Source: an uncultured Pelagibacteraceae bacterium (GTDB taxonomy: Bacteria > Pseudomonadota > Alphaproteobacteria > Pelagibacterales > AG-422-B15). Taken from it: DNA of 64,000 nt. Position numbers and translations under genes: made by a program. The stretch's first letter is position 1. Each line of letters opens with the position of its first letter. The notes beneath the pieces are model-generated. The model saw only the letters and a list, made by a program, of their open reading frames with translations. It was not told the origin of the DNA and made no database searches. Of this stretch, positions 53,292-62,706 are shown piece after piece. The DNA is taken from contig CACHAK010000002.1 in assembly GCA_902577765.1 (NCBI GenBank), forward strand, positions 88,001 to 152,000. The letters run 5' to 3'.

Positions 53292-55887
53292 TTTTTCCAC
53301 AACAATGTTTATATTTTTTGCCTGAACCACAGGGGCAGGGAGCATTTCTTGATATCTTCTTTGTCTTTATAGCAGATTGATTAATTTTTTCAGGCATACT
53401 ATCTTCATTTAAAGTTTGATTTTGCCTTTCTCTCAATCTCATTCTAGAAAATATTTTTGAGACATCAATTTTAAGATTATTTATTAGTTCCTCAAAGAAA
53501 CCAAATGCTTCATTTTTATATTCATTGAGTGGATCTCTTTGTCCATATCCTCTGAGACCAATAGTTGATCTCAGCTGTTCAAGATTGTTAATATGATCTT
53601 TCCATTTATCATCCAGAATCTTAAGCATTACCATTCTTTCTGCAGAATTGACTTCTTCCTGAGAATGATTACCTCTTCTATTTTTGGTATTTTCTTTTAT
53701 GAGTTCGTAGACCTTATCCTTGATATATTGCTGGTTAATTTCTCCCTCTGAGTTATCTAAATTTACATCGATTTTTTTTGAAAAGTATTGACTTATTTCA
53801 TCTTGAAGATCTTGTATGTTCCATTGATCAGCATAAGATTTTTCTGGGCAATATCTTTCAATAATTTCGTCTGCAACATCGTATTGCATTTCATTTGCTA
53901 TTTCTGAAATATTATCTGCATTCATAATCTCAAATCTTTGTTCAAATATTGTTTTACGTTGATCATTTAGGACATCATCAAACTTTAACAGTGTCTTTCT
54001 AATGTCAAAATTTCTTCCTTCTACTTTTTTTTGTGCTCTCTCTAGTGCTTTTGAAATCCATGCGTGCTTAATTGACTCTCCTTCTTTCAGACCAAGACTT
54101 TTTAAAACACTGTCAATTTTTTCTGATCCAAAGATTCTCATTAAATCATCTTCTAAACTAATAAAGAATTTTGTTTCTCCGGGATCTCCCTGACGACCGG
54201 ATCTTCCTCTCAACTGATTATCTATTCTTCTACTTTCATGCCTTTCACTTCCAATTACATAAAGACCTCCAGCTTTAATTACTTCATCTTTTTTGTGAGC
54301 AATTGTATTTTTAAGTCCATCTAATTCAGCCTGATCACTCTTTTGAATAGAATTAAATTCGAAGTTGCCACCAAGTTGAATATCTGTTCCTCTTCCTGCC
54401 ATGTTTGTCGCTATTGTAACTGCGCCTGGTTCACCGGCATTAGCAATAATCTTTGCCTCTTGCTCATGATGCTTTGCATTAAGCACCTCATGTTTAATTT
54501 TATTGTTTCGTAGTTTTTTTGATATTTGTTCAGATTTTTCAATGCTTGTTGTTCCAACCAATACAGGCTGGTTTTTTTTATTACATACTTTAACTTGCTC
54601 GACAATTGCATCATATTTTTCTTCAGCTGTTCTGTATATTTCATCTTCATTATCGACTCGTGAAACTGGAATATTTGTAGGTATTTCAAAAACGGATAAA
54701 TTGTATATGTCACCAAATTCTTCAGCTTCGGTAAGTGCAGTTCCCGTCATACCAGAAATTTTTTCATAAAGTCTAAAATAGTTTTGATAGGTTATTGAGG
54801 CTAACGTTTGACTTTCATTTTGAACTTTGACATTTTCTTTTGCTTCAATTGCTTGATGCAATCCATCTCCGTATCTTCTACCTTCCATTGTTCTACCTGT
54901 AAATTCATCAACAATTACTACACTTCCTGACTTAACAATATAGTCCCTATCTTTTTCAAATAGTTTGTTTGCTCTTAAAGCTTGATTAATATGGTGTACT
55001 ACTGCAACATTAGAAATATCATATAAAGTTCCTTCTGATATAATATTTCTTTCTTTTAGTATTTTTTCAGCCTTATCATTTCCTGTATCTGTTAAATTTG
55101 CAGTTTTAGATTTTTCATCTATTTCAAAATCATCACTATTTAAAAAAGGAATTATTTTGTTAACTGAATTATAAAGGGTTGTTTTATCTTCTACAGCACC
55201 TGAAATTACTAGCGGTGTCCTGGACTCATCTATCAATATGCTATCAACTTCATCAACAATACAGAAGTTATGATCTCTTTGAACCATGTTTTGTTTTATT
55301 ACGCGTAAATTATCTCTAAGATAATCAAAGCCAAATTCATTATTGGTTCCATAAGTAATGTCACAGGAATATTGTTCTTTTCTTTTTTCACGTCCCTCTA
55401 AATCGTTAGTTAAGCATCCAACTGATAGACCTAAGTAATCAAATATAGAACCCATCCACTCAGCATCTCGTTTTGCAAGGTAATCATTTACCGTAACTAT
55501 ATGAACACCTCGACCAGAAAGGGAATTTAAAAATGCAGCTAAAGTAGAGACAAGTGTTTTTCCTTCACCAGTCTTCATCTCTGAAATTCCACCATTATGC
55601 AACACTATTCCGCCGATCAATTGAACATCAAAATGTCTTTGACCTAGTGTTCTTTTGGCAGCTTCACGCACCATTGCAAAAGACTCTATTAAGTAGTCAT
55701 CAATTTTTTTTCCAGATGAAATTTCAGATTTAATTTCTGTAATTCTTTTAAGAAGCATATCTTGAGATAGCTTCTCAAATTTGGGTTCTAAATCATTAAT
55801 TAATTGCACTGTACGTTGAAATTCCGCTAATTTCTTCTTTTCACTGCGACTAAAAATTGAATTAAAAAACGAGTTTACATTTAGCAT
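53284..55887 (-). CDS. secA: Preprotein translocase ATPase SecA
   Basis: Motor of Sec protein export. 867 residues with NBD1 Walker A MKTGEGKTLVSTL near 101-113, DEAD-like IVDEVDSILIDESRTP near 206-221, the preprotein-binding domain, NBD2 TNMAGRGTDIQLGG, the helical wing/scaffold, and the C-terminal zinc site CPCGSGKKYKHCCGK that binds SecB or lipids. All parts are intact. 108 nt upstream of its start lies divergent argJ. Confidence 0.97.
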   Translation of the reverse strand: MLNVNSFFNSIFSRSEKKKLAEFQRTVQLINDLEPKFEKLSQDMLLKRITEIKSEISSGKKIDDYLIESFAMVREAAKRTLGQRHFDVQLIGGIVLHNGGISEMKTGEGKTLVSTLAAFLNSLSGRGVHIVTVNDYLAKRDAEWMGSIFDYLGLSVGCLTNDLEGREKRKEQYSCDITYGTNNEFGFDYLRDNLRVIKQNMVQRDHNFCIVDEVDSILIDESRTPLVISGAVEDKTTLYNSVNKIIPFLNSDDFEIDEKSKTANLTDTGNDKAEKILKERNIISEGTLYDISNVAVVHHINQALRANKLFEKDRDYIVKSGSVVIVDEFTGRTMEGRRYGDGLHQAIEAKENVKVQNESQTLASITYQNYFRLYEKISGMTGTALTEAEEFGDIYNLSVFEIPTNIPVSRVDNEDEIYRTAEEKYDAIVEQVKVCNKKNQPVLVGTTSIEKSEQISKKLRNNKIKHEVLNAKHHEQEAKIIANAGEPGAVTIATNMAGRGTDIQLGGNFEFNSIQKSDQAELDGLKNTIAHKKDEVIKAGGLYVIGSERHESRRIDNQLRGRSGRQGDPGETKFFISLEDDLMRIFGSEKIDSVLKSLGLKEGESIKHAWISKALERAQKKVEGRNFDIRKTLLKFDDVLNDQRKTIFEQRFEIMNADNISEIANEMQYDVADEIIERYCPEKSYADQWNIQDLQDEISQYFSKKIDVNLDNSEGEINQQYIKDKVYELIKENTKNRRGNHSQEEVNSAERMVMLKILDDKWKDHINNLEQLRSTIGLRGYGQRDPLNEYKNEAFGFFEELINNLKIDVSKIFSRMRLRERQNQTLNEDSMPEKINQSAIKTKKISRNAPCPCGSGKKYKHCCGKIS

Positions 55888-55995
55888 TTGATTAGATATT
55901 TGTATTTTCTATTTAATTACAAGCTTTTATACCTTAAATACTAACTCCAATTAAGATAAAATTAATTAAATAACTCATTTTGGATTGTTCGAAAA

Positions 55996-57222
55996 ATGTT
56001 AAAAAGATCACCTTTAGCGCCAAAAAATATAAAAAAAATAAAACAGGTTAATGGCATTGAATTGTATGTATATTCTGCGGGCTTATATAATAATAAACGT
56101 CTAGATTTAACTTTATTTCTTTTCAAAAATAAAACCACAGTCGCTGAGGTCTTTACAAAGTCTTCATTAAGGTCATGCACACTAGACTGGAATGAAAAAA
56201 ATTTAAAAAATAAGGAAATACAAGCTTTGGTTGTGAATTCTGGAAATGCAAACACTTTTACAGGTCGAGCAGGCGTTAATGCGTTAACCAAAATAAGCAA
56301 CCTTGTTTCTAATAAGTTTAGAGTCTCAGTTAAGAAGATATTTTTTGCATCTACAGGTGTTATAGGTGAAAAATTTCCTGAACAGAAAATATTAAATGCA
56401 TTAAAAAAAAATAAATCTAAATCTAAGAATTGGCTACAAGCAGCTCAATCAATTATGACAACTGATACTTTTCCAAAAGCAATTTCAGTAAAAATAATGA
56501 TTGAAAACAAGACAATCACAATCACAGGGATTGCAAAAGGTTCTGGAATGATAGAGCCAAATATGGCTACAATGTTGGGATTTATTTTCATTGATTGCTT
56601 AATACCTCAAAATATTTTGCAGAAATTATTGAACGATCTTGTAGATAAGTCATTCAATCAAATAACTGTTGATGGAGATGAGTCTACTAACGATACTGTA
56701 ATTATGACTAGCACTAATAGTGTTTTGTTAAAAAAAAATATTTCATCAATTAAAGATAAGAGAATATTAAAAATAAAAAACACTTTGCTTCCTGTATTTA
56801 AATATTTGGCAGAACAAATTATAAGAGATGGTGAAGGTGCTACTAAATTATTAAACATAAATGTTGAAAGCGCTAAAAATATACATCAAGCAAAAAGAAT
56901 TGCTAAGTCTGTTGCCAATTCACCACTTGTAAAAACAGCTTTTTATGGAAATGATCCAAACTGGGGAAGAATCGTAATGGCCATAGGTAAAACATATGAA
57001 AAAATAAACCCAAAAAAGCTCAAGATCTATATTGGTAAACAAATAGTTGTTACTAATGGTGCAGAATATAAAAAATTAAATTTTCAAAGATTAAAAAAAT
57101 ATATGGCAGGTAAAGAAATAGATCTAAAACTTGATCTTGGACAAGGCAATTGTTCTTATGGGGCACAAACATGCGATTTTTCGCACAGATATGTTGATAT
57201 CAATGCAGCGTACAGAACATGA
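55996..57222 (+). CDS. argJ: Ornithine acetyltransferase / amino-acid acetyltransferase
   Basis: Recycles the acetyl group between N-acetylornithine and glutamate in arginine synthesis. 408 residues; NSGNANTFTGRAG near 77-89 and the self-cleavage site GSGMIEPNMATML, where the Thr becomes the nucleophile, are near 187-199. ENDs with SAYRT-like AAYRT, typical. Overlaps mutT by 4 nt; the secA/argJ-mutT layout is common in alphaproteobacteria. Confidence 0.95.
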   Translation: MLKRSPLAPKNIKKIKQVNGIELYVYSAGLYNNKRLDLTLFLFKNKTTVAEVFTKSSLRSCTLDWNEKNLKNKEIQALVVNSGNANTFTGRAGVNALTKISNLVSNKFRVSVKKIFFASTGVIGEKFPEQKILNALKKNKSKSKNWLQAAQSIMTTDTFPKAISVKIMIENKTITITGIAKGSGMIEPNMATMLGFIFIDCLIPQNILQKLLNDLVDKSFNQITVDGDESTNDTVIMTSTNSVLLKKNISSIKDKRILKIKNTLLPVFKYLAEQIIRDGEGATKLLNINVESAKNIHQAKRIAKSVANSPLVKTAFYGNDPNWGRIVMAIGKTYEKINPKKLKIYIGKQIVVTNGAEYKKLNFQRLKKYMAGKEIDLKLDLGQGNCSYGAQTCDFSHRYVDINAAYRT

Positions 57223-57611
57223 ATGTAATATTTTGCTCTTCCGCAATTATAAAAAATAAAAACAGTGAAATTCTGTTAATGAGTAGAAAACGAAAGAAGT
57301 CTTTTGTTAGTTCTTGGGAGTTTCCAGGTGGAAAATTGAAAAATAAAGAAAATTTTGTGTTTGCACTATTCAGGGAGCTAAAAGAAGAATTAAATATCAA
57401 TATAGATATAAGCAAATTAACAAATTATAAATTTTTTAAGCACCAGTATCGTTCATTTTTATTAATGATGTATGTTTTTGAGGTAACTAAATGGAAAGGA
57501 AAAATTGCTAGCAAAGAGGGTGAACGTTTGAGGTGGGTGTCTGTAAAGGATTTGAAAAAAGCGAAATTATTGCCTGCAAATACTATAGTTATTAATCATT
57601 TTTTAAAATAA
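57219..57611 (+). CDS. mutT: MutT-like Nudix hydrolase (8-oxo-dGTP diphosphatase)
   Basis: A 130-residue Nudix protein with the Nudix box GGKLKNKENFVFALFRELKEEL starting near residue 36 (G-x5-E-x7-REL-x-EE pattern visible). Cleans 8-oxo-dGTP from the nucleotide pool. Translationally coupled to argJ by a 4-nt overlap. The stop overlaps the small secreted protein gene by 16 nt on the other strand. Confidence 0.92.
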   Translation: MNVIFCSSAIIKNKNSEILLMSRKRKKSFVSSWEFPGGKLKNKENFVFALFRELKEELNINIDISKLTNYKFFKHQYRSFLLMMYVFEVTKWKGKIASKEGERLRWVSVKDLKKAKLLPANTIVINHFLK

Positions 57612-57940
57612 CAACCAGTTTCCTCAGTAAAAACAGAAACTATTTTATATTCTCCATATTCAATTGAAATTTCTTTTTTTTTCTCATCTTTATTATAACC
57701 TAATAGCTTTATTTGATTGAACAATTCATCATCTGACACTGATGAATCTATAACACGATCATATGCTTCATCACAATAATCGCTTTTCATTTCAGATATA
57801 AAGAAACAAACACAATAGTGCTTTGCTGAAGCGTTTAATCCAATTAGAGTTTCATCAGATTTTGCTGCGCTTGTGTTTATAAAAAAAAATGATGTAAATA
57901 TTATTAATATGTTATAAATGTTTTGAGATATTTTATGCAT
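57596..57940 (-). CDS. Small secreted cysteine-containing protein, unknown
   Basis: 114 residues. A signal peptide (hydrophobic core near 10-22, likely cut after NTSAA) is followed by an 88-residue mature part with four cysteines (HYCVCFF, SDYCDEAYD and GCYFKK at the very end), suggesting disulfides in the periplasm. No family recognised. Its ATG (57940-57938) and that of the hydrolase on the plus strand (57935-57937) form one ATGCAT. The good signal peptide argues it is real rather than a chance ORF. Confidence 0.7.
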   Translation of the reverse strand: MHKISQNIYNILIIFTSFFFINTSAAKSDETLIGLNASAKHYCVCFFISEMKSDYCDEAYDRVIDSSVSDDELFNQIKLLGYNKDEKKKEISIEYGEYKIVSVFTEETGCYFKK

Positions 57941-59038
57941 AAAGTTGTTAAATTTATTACGTGTTTATCCTTTATTCTTATTTGGGTCAATCCATCATTA
58001 GCAATTATTAATCAATTGCCACATAATGATACTGTTGAATGGCCAACAAATTCATGGCCCGAAAATATTATAGAAATTGACGATGAAGGGTTTAATACAA
58101 TCATTAATTATACTTTTTCCAATGACTCTTATGATGAATTGGGACGTACGAATGCGCTTTTAATTATTCAAGATGGAAGTATTGTTTATGAAAATTACAA
58201 TTCTCCTATTACAAAAGATACAAAACTTGTCTCCTATTCAATGGCAAAAAGCTATATTGGCTTATTGACTGGAATGATGATTGACAGAGGACTCATCTTA
58301 TCAAAAGATGAAACAAATCTCCTACCAGACTGGGATGACAATAGAAAAAATATTTCCATAGGACATATGCTTAATATGCAGTCAGGGCTGGACTATGTTG
58401 AAGAATATGATTTAGGCGGAAGGTCAGATACATTAGAGATGTTATTTGGGCAGGGAAGGTTTGATCAAGCTGGGTTTGCATCATCCATGAAACTAAAAAC
58501 TCTTCTACCAGGTATGAAATATAACTACTCGACGGGAGAAACTAATATTTTAAGCCAAATAATAAAGACAAGACTTGAAACTCAAGGAATCGACTATCTG
58601 GATTTCATCAAAAAAAATATTGTTGAAAAAATAGGTATTAAAAATTCTATCTTCGAATTTGATAATTCTGGGACTTTCATTGGCGGAAGCTCAATTTTCG
58701 CAAATGCAAGAGATTACGCAAGATTTGGATATTTATATTTAAGAGATGGAGAATGGGATGGAGAGAGAATTGTATCAAAAGAATGGATTGATGATACAAG
58801 AACCCCAGCTAAACACTCATACCAAATGTATAGCAATAAATTTTGGATGCCTCATCCAGCATTTACAAGGGGACTTCCAAAGGATACTTACTATGCCGCT
58901 GGTTTTGGGGGGCAGTACATATTGATTATCCCATCTAAGGATATGATAGTTGTTCGATTAGGTGAAACTTATATGGAAGACGATAAAGTATTTGAAAATA
59001 TTTCTGAAATCATAAGCTATTTTGATGATAGAATCTAA
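57935..59038 (+). CDS. Serine hydrolase, class C beta-lactamase family
   Basis: A 367-residue secreted enzyme. Start set at ATG 57935 (MHKVVKFITCLS) with a signal peptide ending near NPSLA; an in-frame TTG at 57923 is less likely. The beta-lactamase-fold motif SxxK is SMAK at about residues 102-105, and YSTGETN near 187 gives the Tyr motif; GFGGQYILIIP replaces the KTG region. Relatives include 6-aminohexanoate-oligomer hydrolase and esterase EstB types, so this need not be an antibiotic-resistance enzyme. Overlaps the grxC reading frame start region only slightly. Confidence 0.88.
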   Translation: MHKVVKFITCLSFILIWVNPSLAIINQLPHNDTVEWPTNSWPENIIEIDDEGFNTIINYTFSNDSYDELGRTNALLIIQDGSIVYENYNSPITKDTKLVSYSMAKSYIGLLTGMMIDRGLILSKDETNLLPDWDDNRKNISIGHMLNMQSGLDYVEEYDLGGRSDTLEMLFGQGRFDQAGFASSMKLKTLLPGMKYNYSTGETNILSQIIKTRLETQGIDYLDFIKKNIVEKIGIKNSIFEFDNSGTFIGGSSIFANARDYARFGYLYLRDGEWDGERIVSKEWIDDTRTPAKHSYQMYSNKFWMPHPAFTRGLPKDTYYAAGFGGQYILIIPSKDMIVVRLGETYMEDDKVFENISEIISYFDDRI

Positions 59039-59042
59039 ATTT

Positions 59043-59306
59043 ATGAGTGACCAAATAATTATTTATTCATCGTACAATTGTGGATATTGCGACTTAGCAA
59101 AAAAACTCCTTAATCAAAAAAAAGTTAGATATCAAGAAATTAATATTCAAGACGATCCCTCTCAAAGAGATATTATGTTAGAGAGAGCCAATGGAAAAAG
59201 AACTGTCCCACAAATTTTTTTTAAAGAGCTGCATATTGGCGGATATGAAGAATTAAACAAGCTTGAGATGTCTGGTACGCTTGATAAAATTTTGAATGAA
59301 AAATAA
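59043..59306 (+). CDS. grxC: Glutaredoxin (dithiol, GrxC type)
   Basis: An 87-residue glutaredoxin with active site CGYC (Cys13/Cys16) in place of the common CPYC, then TVPQIFF with the cis-Pro and GGYEELNKL that binds glutathione. Start at ATG 59043; an upstream in-frame ATG at 59022 lies within the previous gene. Overlaps the nitrilase gene by 11 nt, a frequent pairing in alphaproteobacteria. Confidence 0.93.
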   Translation: MSDQIIIYSSYNCGYCDLAKKLLNQKKVRYQEINIQDDPSQRDIMLERANGKRTVPQIFFKELHIGGYEELNKLEMSGTLDKILNEK

Positions 59307-60111
59307 TTTAATAGCCGCCTGTCTTCAGCTTACATCAAGTTCAGATATCTATAAAAACTTAAAAGAGACAATAGATCTTTCAAATAAATCTATTGATAAA
59401 GGCGCCTCTTTTATTACAACTCCAGAAGTTACAAATATTATCTCATTAGATCGACAAAAATTAAAAAGGTCAGTATTTATGGAGAAGGACGATCCATTTC
59501 TTATTGAATTTACAAAAATTGCAAAGAAAAAATCAGTATGGATATTGCTTGGCTCTATTGTTATCAAAGACAATAAGAACAAATTGTACAATCGCTCCTA
59601 TTTGATAAACAGCAAAGGTAATATTCAATGCAAGTACGATAAAATTCATATGTTTGATGTAAAAATATCCAAAAAAGAAAGCTTTAAAGAATCCAAAATC
59701 TTTAAACCAGGTAAAAAAGTTGTGGTTACTAATACTCCTTGGGGAAAAATTGGTTTATCAATTTGTTATGATTTAAGATTTCCTGAACTTTTTAGAAAAC
59801 AAGTGATGATGGGGGCAAAGTTAATTACTATTCCTTCAGCATTCACAACCACTACAGGTAAAGCTCACTGGCATAATCTTGTAAAAACACGAGCTATTGA
59901 AAATGGTTGTTATGTTTTAGCTCCTGCGCAATATGGAAAAAATTCATTAAAGCGCCATACCTATGGACACAGTCTAATTGTATCTCCATGGGGTGAGATA
60001 TTGGCTGAAAAAAAGGCTGGAAAAGGCATTATAATGGCTAGTTTGGACTTTAAAAAGCTTACTAAGATTAGGGCTAATATACCAAGTTTCAGGACACAAA
60101 TATTGAAATAA
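59296..60111 (+). CDS. Carbon-nitrogen hydrolase (Nit2/omega-amidase-like)
   Basis: A nitrilase-superfamily amidase of 271 residues. The catalytic triad is visible as Glu44 in TTPEVTN, Lys in KYDKIHMFD near 115 and Cys in GLSICYDLRFPELFR near 157. The grxC-nitrilase-DUF1178 order suggests the Nit/omega-amidase group, which deaminates compounds such as deaminated glutathione or ketoglutaramate; substrate inferred only. Confidence 0.9.
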   Translation: MKNNLIAACLQLTSSSDIYKNLKETIDLSNKSIDKGASFITTPEVTNIISLDRQKLKRSVFMEKDDPFLIEFTKIAKKKSVWILLGSIVIKDNKNKLYNRSYLINSKGNIQCKYDKIHMFDVKISKKESFKESKIFKPGKKVVVTNTPWGKIGLSICYDLRFPELFRKQVMMGAKLITIPSAFTTTTGKAHWHNLVKTRAIENGCYVLAPAQYGKNSLKRHTYGHSLIVSPWGEILAEKKAGKGIIMASLDFKKLTKIRANIPSFRTQILK

Positions 60112-60138
60112 ACAATATAATGACAATATAGAGTTGTT

Positions 60139-60555
60139 ATGATCGTTTTTAATTTACAATGCAGTGATTGCTCTCATTCATTTGAAGGTTGGTTTGGGTC
60201 ATCCAAGTCATGTGAAACACAAATCAAAAAAAAGTTAGTTCAATGTGTTTCATGCGGGTCCTCAAGTATTACTAAAGAACTTTCAAGGCCAAATGTATCC
60301 GTAAAAAAAACTAATGTTACTCCAAACGAAAAAGCACTCAGAGACTTTCGAAATAAAGTAAAAGAAGTAAATAAATTTGTTAAACAAAATTTCGAGTTTG
60401 TCGGAGACCAATTTGCATACGAAGCAAGAAAAATTCACTACAGTAAATCTAATAAAAAGCCAGTATATGGTAACGCAACTAAAGAAGAAGTTACTGATTT
60501 AAATGATGAGGGTATTGAAGTAACTTCTATACCATGGGTAAAAGAAGATAATTAA
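60139..60555 (+). CDS. DUF1178 family protein
   Basis: A 138-residue protein; MIVFNLQCSDCSHSFEGWFG at the start (Cys8/Cys11) and VQCVSCGSSSITKELSRP near 36 form a putative zinc ribbon, with a C-terminal helical part. DUF1178 proteins are typical of alpha- and betaproteobacteria and have no known function. Its stop shares a TTAA with ubiG. Confidence 0.9.
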   Translation: MIVFNLQCSDCSHSFEGWFGSSKSCETQIKKKLVQCVSCGSSSITKELSRPNVSVKKTNVTPNEKALRDFRNKVKEVNKFVKQNFEFVGDQFAYEARKIHYSKSNKKPVYGNATKEEVTDLNDEGIEVTSIPWVKEDN

Positions 60556-61283
60556 TTTTTTTTTCCAGAAACAATAAAATTTGCATCCATTCTTTTAGAC
60601 ATAAACCATTCATCTCTTAATGGATTATAATTTACACCTGTATTACTTATAACATCAAAGTCGTTTTGAATAAAAAAAGAGTAAACGTCCTCAGGAGTTA
60701 AAAATTTATTCCAATCATGAGTACCTTTTGGAAGAAATCCTAAAACATATTCAGCCATAAATTTTGCAAAAATAAGCGAAAAGATAGATTTATTAATAGT
60801 TGCTATAAACATTATACCATTATCAGATACCAGACCACTACACTCTTTAATAAAATTTTTTGGATTGTTTACATGTTCTATTACTTCCAGATTTAAAATG
60901 ATGTCATACTTTTTATTTTTGTTAAGATTTTCTACAGTTGTATTAAGGTAATTAATATCTAAATTATTTTCTTCAGCATGAATTTTTGCAGTGATGCAAT
61001 TTTTCTTTAAAGCATCAATGCCGGTTACTTCTGCGCCTAACCTTGCTAATGGTTCACTCATTAGTCCCCCACCACATCCAATATCCAAAACTGATAATCC
61101 TTTTAAAGGTAATTTATTTTTTTGGTCTATTGCATAATAATCTTTAATTGTATTGATTATATATTCCAGTCTTATGGGATTAAATTTATGCAGTGTTTTA
61201 AACTTGCCATCATGCTTCCACCATTCCTTGGTAAGGTTCTTAAACTTATCAATTTCAGTTTTATCAATCGAAGAAATGTCCAT
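60552..61283 (-). CDS. ubiG: 3-Demethylubiquinone-9 / polyprenyl-dihydroxybenzoate O-methyltransferase
   Basis: SAM-dependent O-methyltransferase acting twice in ubiquinone synthesis. 243 residues; KEWWKHDGKFKTLHKFNPIR near 19-38, the SAM motif VLDIGCGGGLMSEPLARLGA near 65 and LEVIEHVNNP near 132, all diagnostic of UbiG/COQ3. Divergent from lysC by about 100 nt. Functionally linked with coq7 elsewhere in the window. Confidence 0.95.
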   Translation of the reverse strand: MDISSIDKTEIDKFKNLTKEWWKHDGKFKTLHKFNPIRLEYIINTIKDYYAIDQKNKLPLKGLSVLDIGCGGGLMSEPLARLGAEVTGIDALKKNCITAKIHAEENNLDINYLNTTVENLNKNKKYDIILNLEVIEHVNNPKNFIKECSGLVSDNGIMFIATINKSIFSLIFAKFMAEYVLGFLPKGTHDWNKFLTPEDVYSFFIQNDFDVISNTGVNYNPLRDEWFMSKRMDANFIVSGKKN

Positions 61284-61384
61284 AAATCAATCATTTAACT
61301 AATACTTGATTAAAGTATCGTATTAAAGTAATCCTTGTTTTTGTTTAAAGTATTACTTAAGACAATTTAATAGCGAAAAGTAAA

Positions 61385-62605
61385 ATGTCCACTATAGTTT
61401 TAAAATTTGGCGGAACATCAGTAGCTACAACTGAATTAATTGAGTCCGCAGCTAATATTGTCAAATCCGAATATGATAAAGGCAATAATATAGTTGTAGT
61501 TGTTTCCGCTATGTCTGGAGCCACTAATCAGCTAATAGAGCATGTCGATAAGATAAATTATAATGACGATAGTGAATATGATGTTGTTGTTTCATCAGGA
61601 GAGCAAGTAACAGCAGGATTAATGTCATTGGCTTTAAAAAAAATTGGTTTACCATCTCGATCTTGGCTTGGATGGCAAGTCCCAATAATTACTAGAGGTT
61701 CGCATAGAAACTCACTTATTGATAAAGTTATACCAGATAAAATCATTAACGATTTTGAAAACAAGAAGATTGCTGTCGTAGCTGGTTTTCAAGGTATTTC
61801 AAATGAGGGCAGAATTACGACTATTGGTCGTGGAGGTTCAGATAATACTGCAGTATTCATAGCTTCAGCAATAAAAGCCGAAAGGTGTGATATTTATACT
61901 GATGTTGATGGAGTTTATACCTCCGATCCTAGAATGACAGAAAATGTGAGAAGACTAGATAAAATTTCTTATGAAGAGATGATCGAAATGGCTTCACAAG
62001 GGGCTAAAGTTTTGCAAACAGCTTCAGTTGAATCTGCCATGAGTAATGATGTGGATGTATATGTTCGATCAACATTCAGTCCATCTGATAAGGGAACTTT
62101 AATTTCAAATGATGTGAATAATGAAAATGATAGGGCAGTAACAGGAGTTGCATATTCTAAAGATGAGGCAAAAATAACTCTTATTGATGTGGAAGATAAA
62201 CCAGGAGTTGCTGCTGAGATTTTTAATAGGCTTGCAGAGAATTCTGTTAATGTTGATATGATAGTTCAAAACAATTTTGTTGAAAGAAAAATGACGAATC
62301 TTACTTTTACAATTCCAATGATAGATCTTGATAAAGCACTAAAAATTTTAGAAAATTTACAAAAAAAACTCAGGATTTCAAAAGTTTTAAACGAAAAAAA
62401 CCTCTCAAAAGTTTCTATAATTGGATCAGGAATGAGAAATCAGCCAGGTATAGCTGCAAAAATGTTTGAATGTTTATCCAAAAATAAAATCAATATCGAA
62501 GTAATATCAACTTCTGAAATAAAGATAAGCGTCTTAATAAATAAAGATAAAACTGAGGAGGCTGTAAATGCGCTGCACGCTATATTTCAACTCGACCAGA
62601 TATAG
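61385..62605 (+). CDS. lysC: Aspartate kinase
   Basis: First step of the aspartate family (lysine, methionine, threonine). 406 residues; KFGGTSVA is near 6-13, SSGEQVTAGLM near 74, TTIGRGGSDNTAVFIA near 145 and TDVDGVYTSDPR near 174. Two C-terminal ACT domains (about 260-406) give feedback control; FTIPM and GSGMRNQPGIAAKMF mark them. An imperfect pair AAGTAAT/ATTACTT (61326-61332, 61352-61358) lies in the leader. Confidence 0.96.
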   Translation: MSTIVLKFGGTSVATTELIESAANIVKSEYDKGNNIVVVVSAMSGATNQLIEHVDKINYNDDSEYDVVVSSGEQVTAGLMSLALKKIGLPSRSWLGWQVPIITRGSHRNSLIDKVIPDKIINDFENKKIAVVAGFQGISNEGRITTIGRGGSDNTAVFIASAIKAERCDIYTDVDGVYTSDPRMTENVRRLDKISYEEMIEMASQGAKVLQTASVESAMSNDVDVYVRSTFSPSDKGTLISNDVNNENDRAVTGVAYSKDEAKITLIDVEDKPGVAAEIFNRLAENSVNVDMIVQNNFVERKMTNLTFTIPMIDLDKALKILENLQKKLRISKVLNEKNLSKVSIIGSGMRNQPGIAAKMFECLSKNKINIEVISTSEIKISVLINKDKTEEAVNALHAIFQLDQI

Positions 62606-62706
62606 TGCCCATGCTTGATATTAACTACCATTCTATAAGGAATAATCATTTTGGGTAATTGATGAGTTTATTTTTTTTATTTTAAGGTTTAATTAATACA
62701 CAGTGT

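Noticed and set aside
57935..59038. Serine hydrolase as an antibiotic-resistance beta-lactamase
   Set aside because: Has the fold motifs, but the KTG region is not typical and the family includes many esterases and amidases; resistance cannot be claimed.
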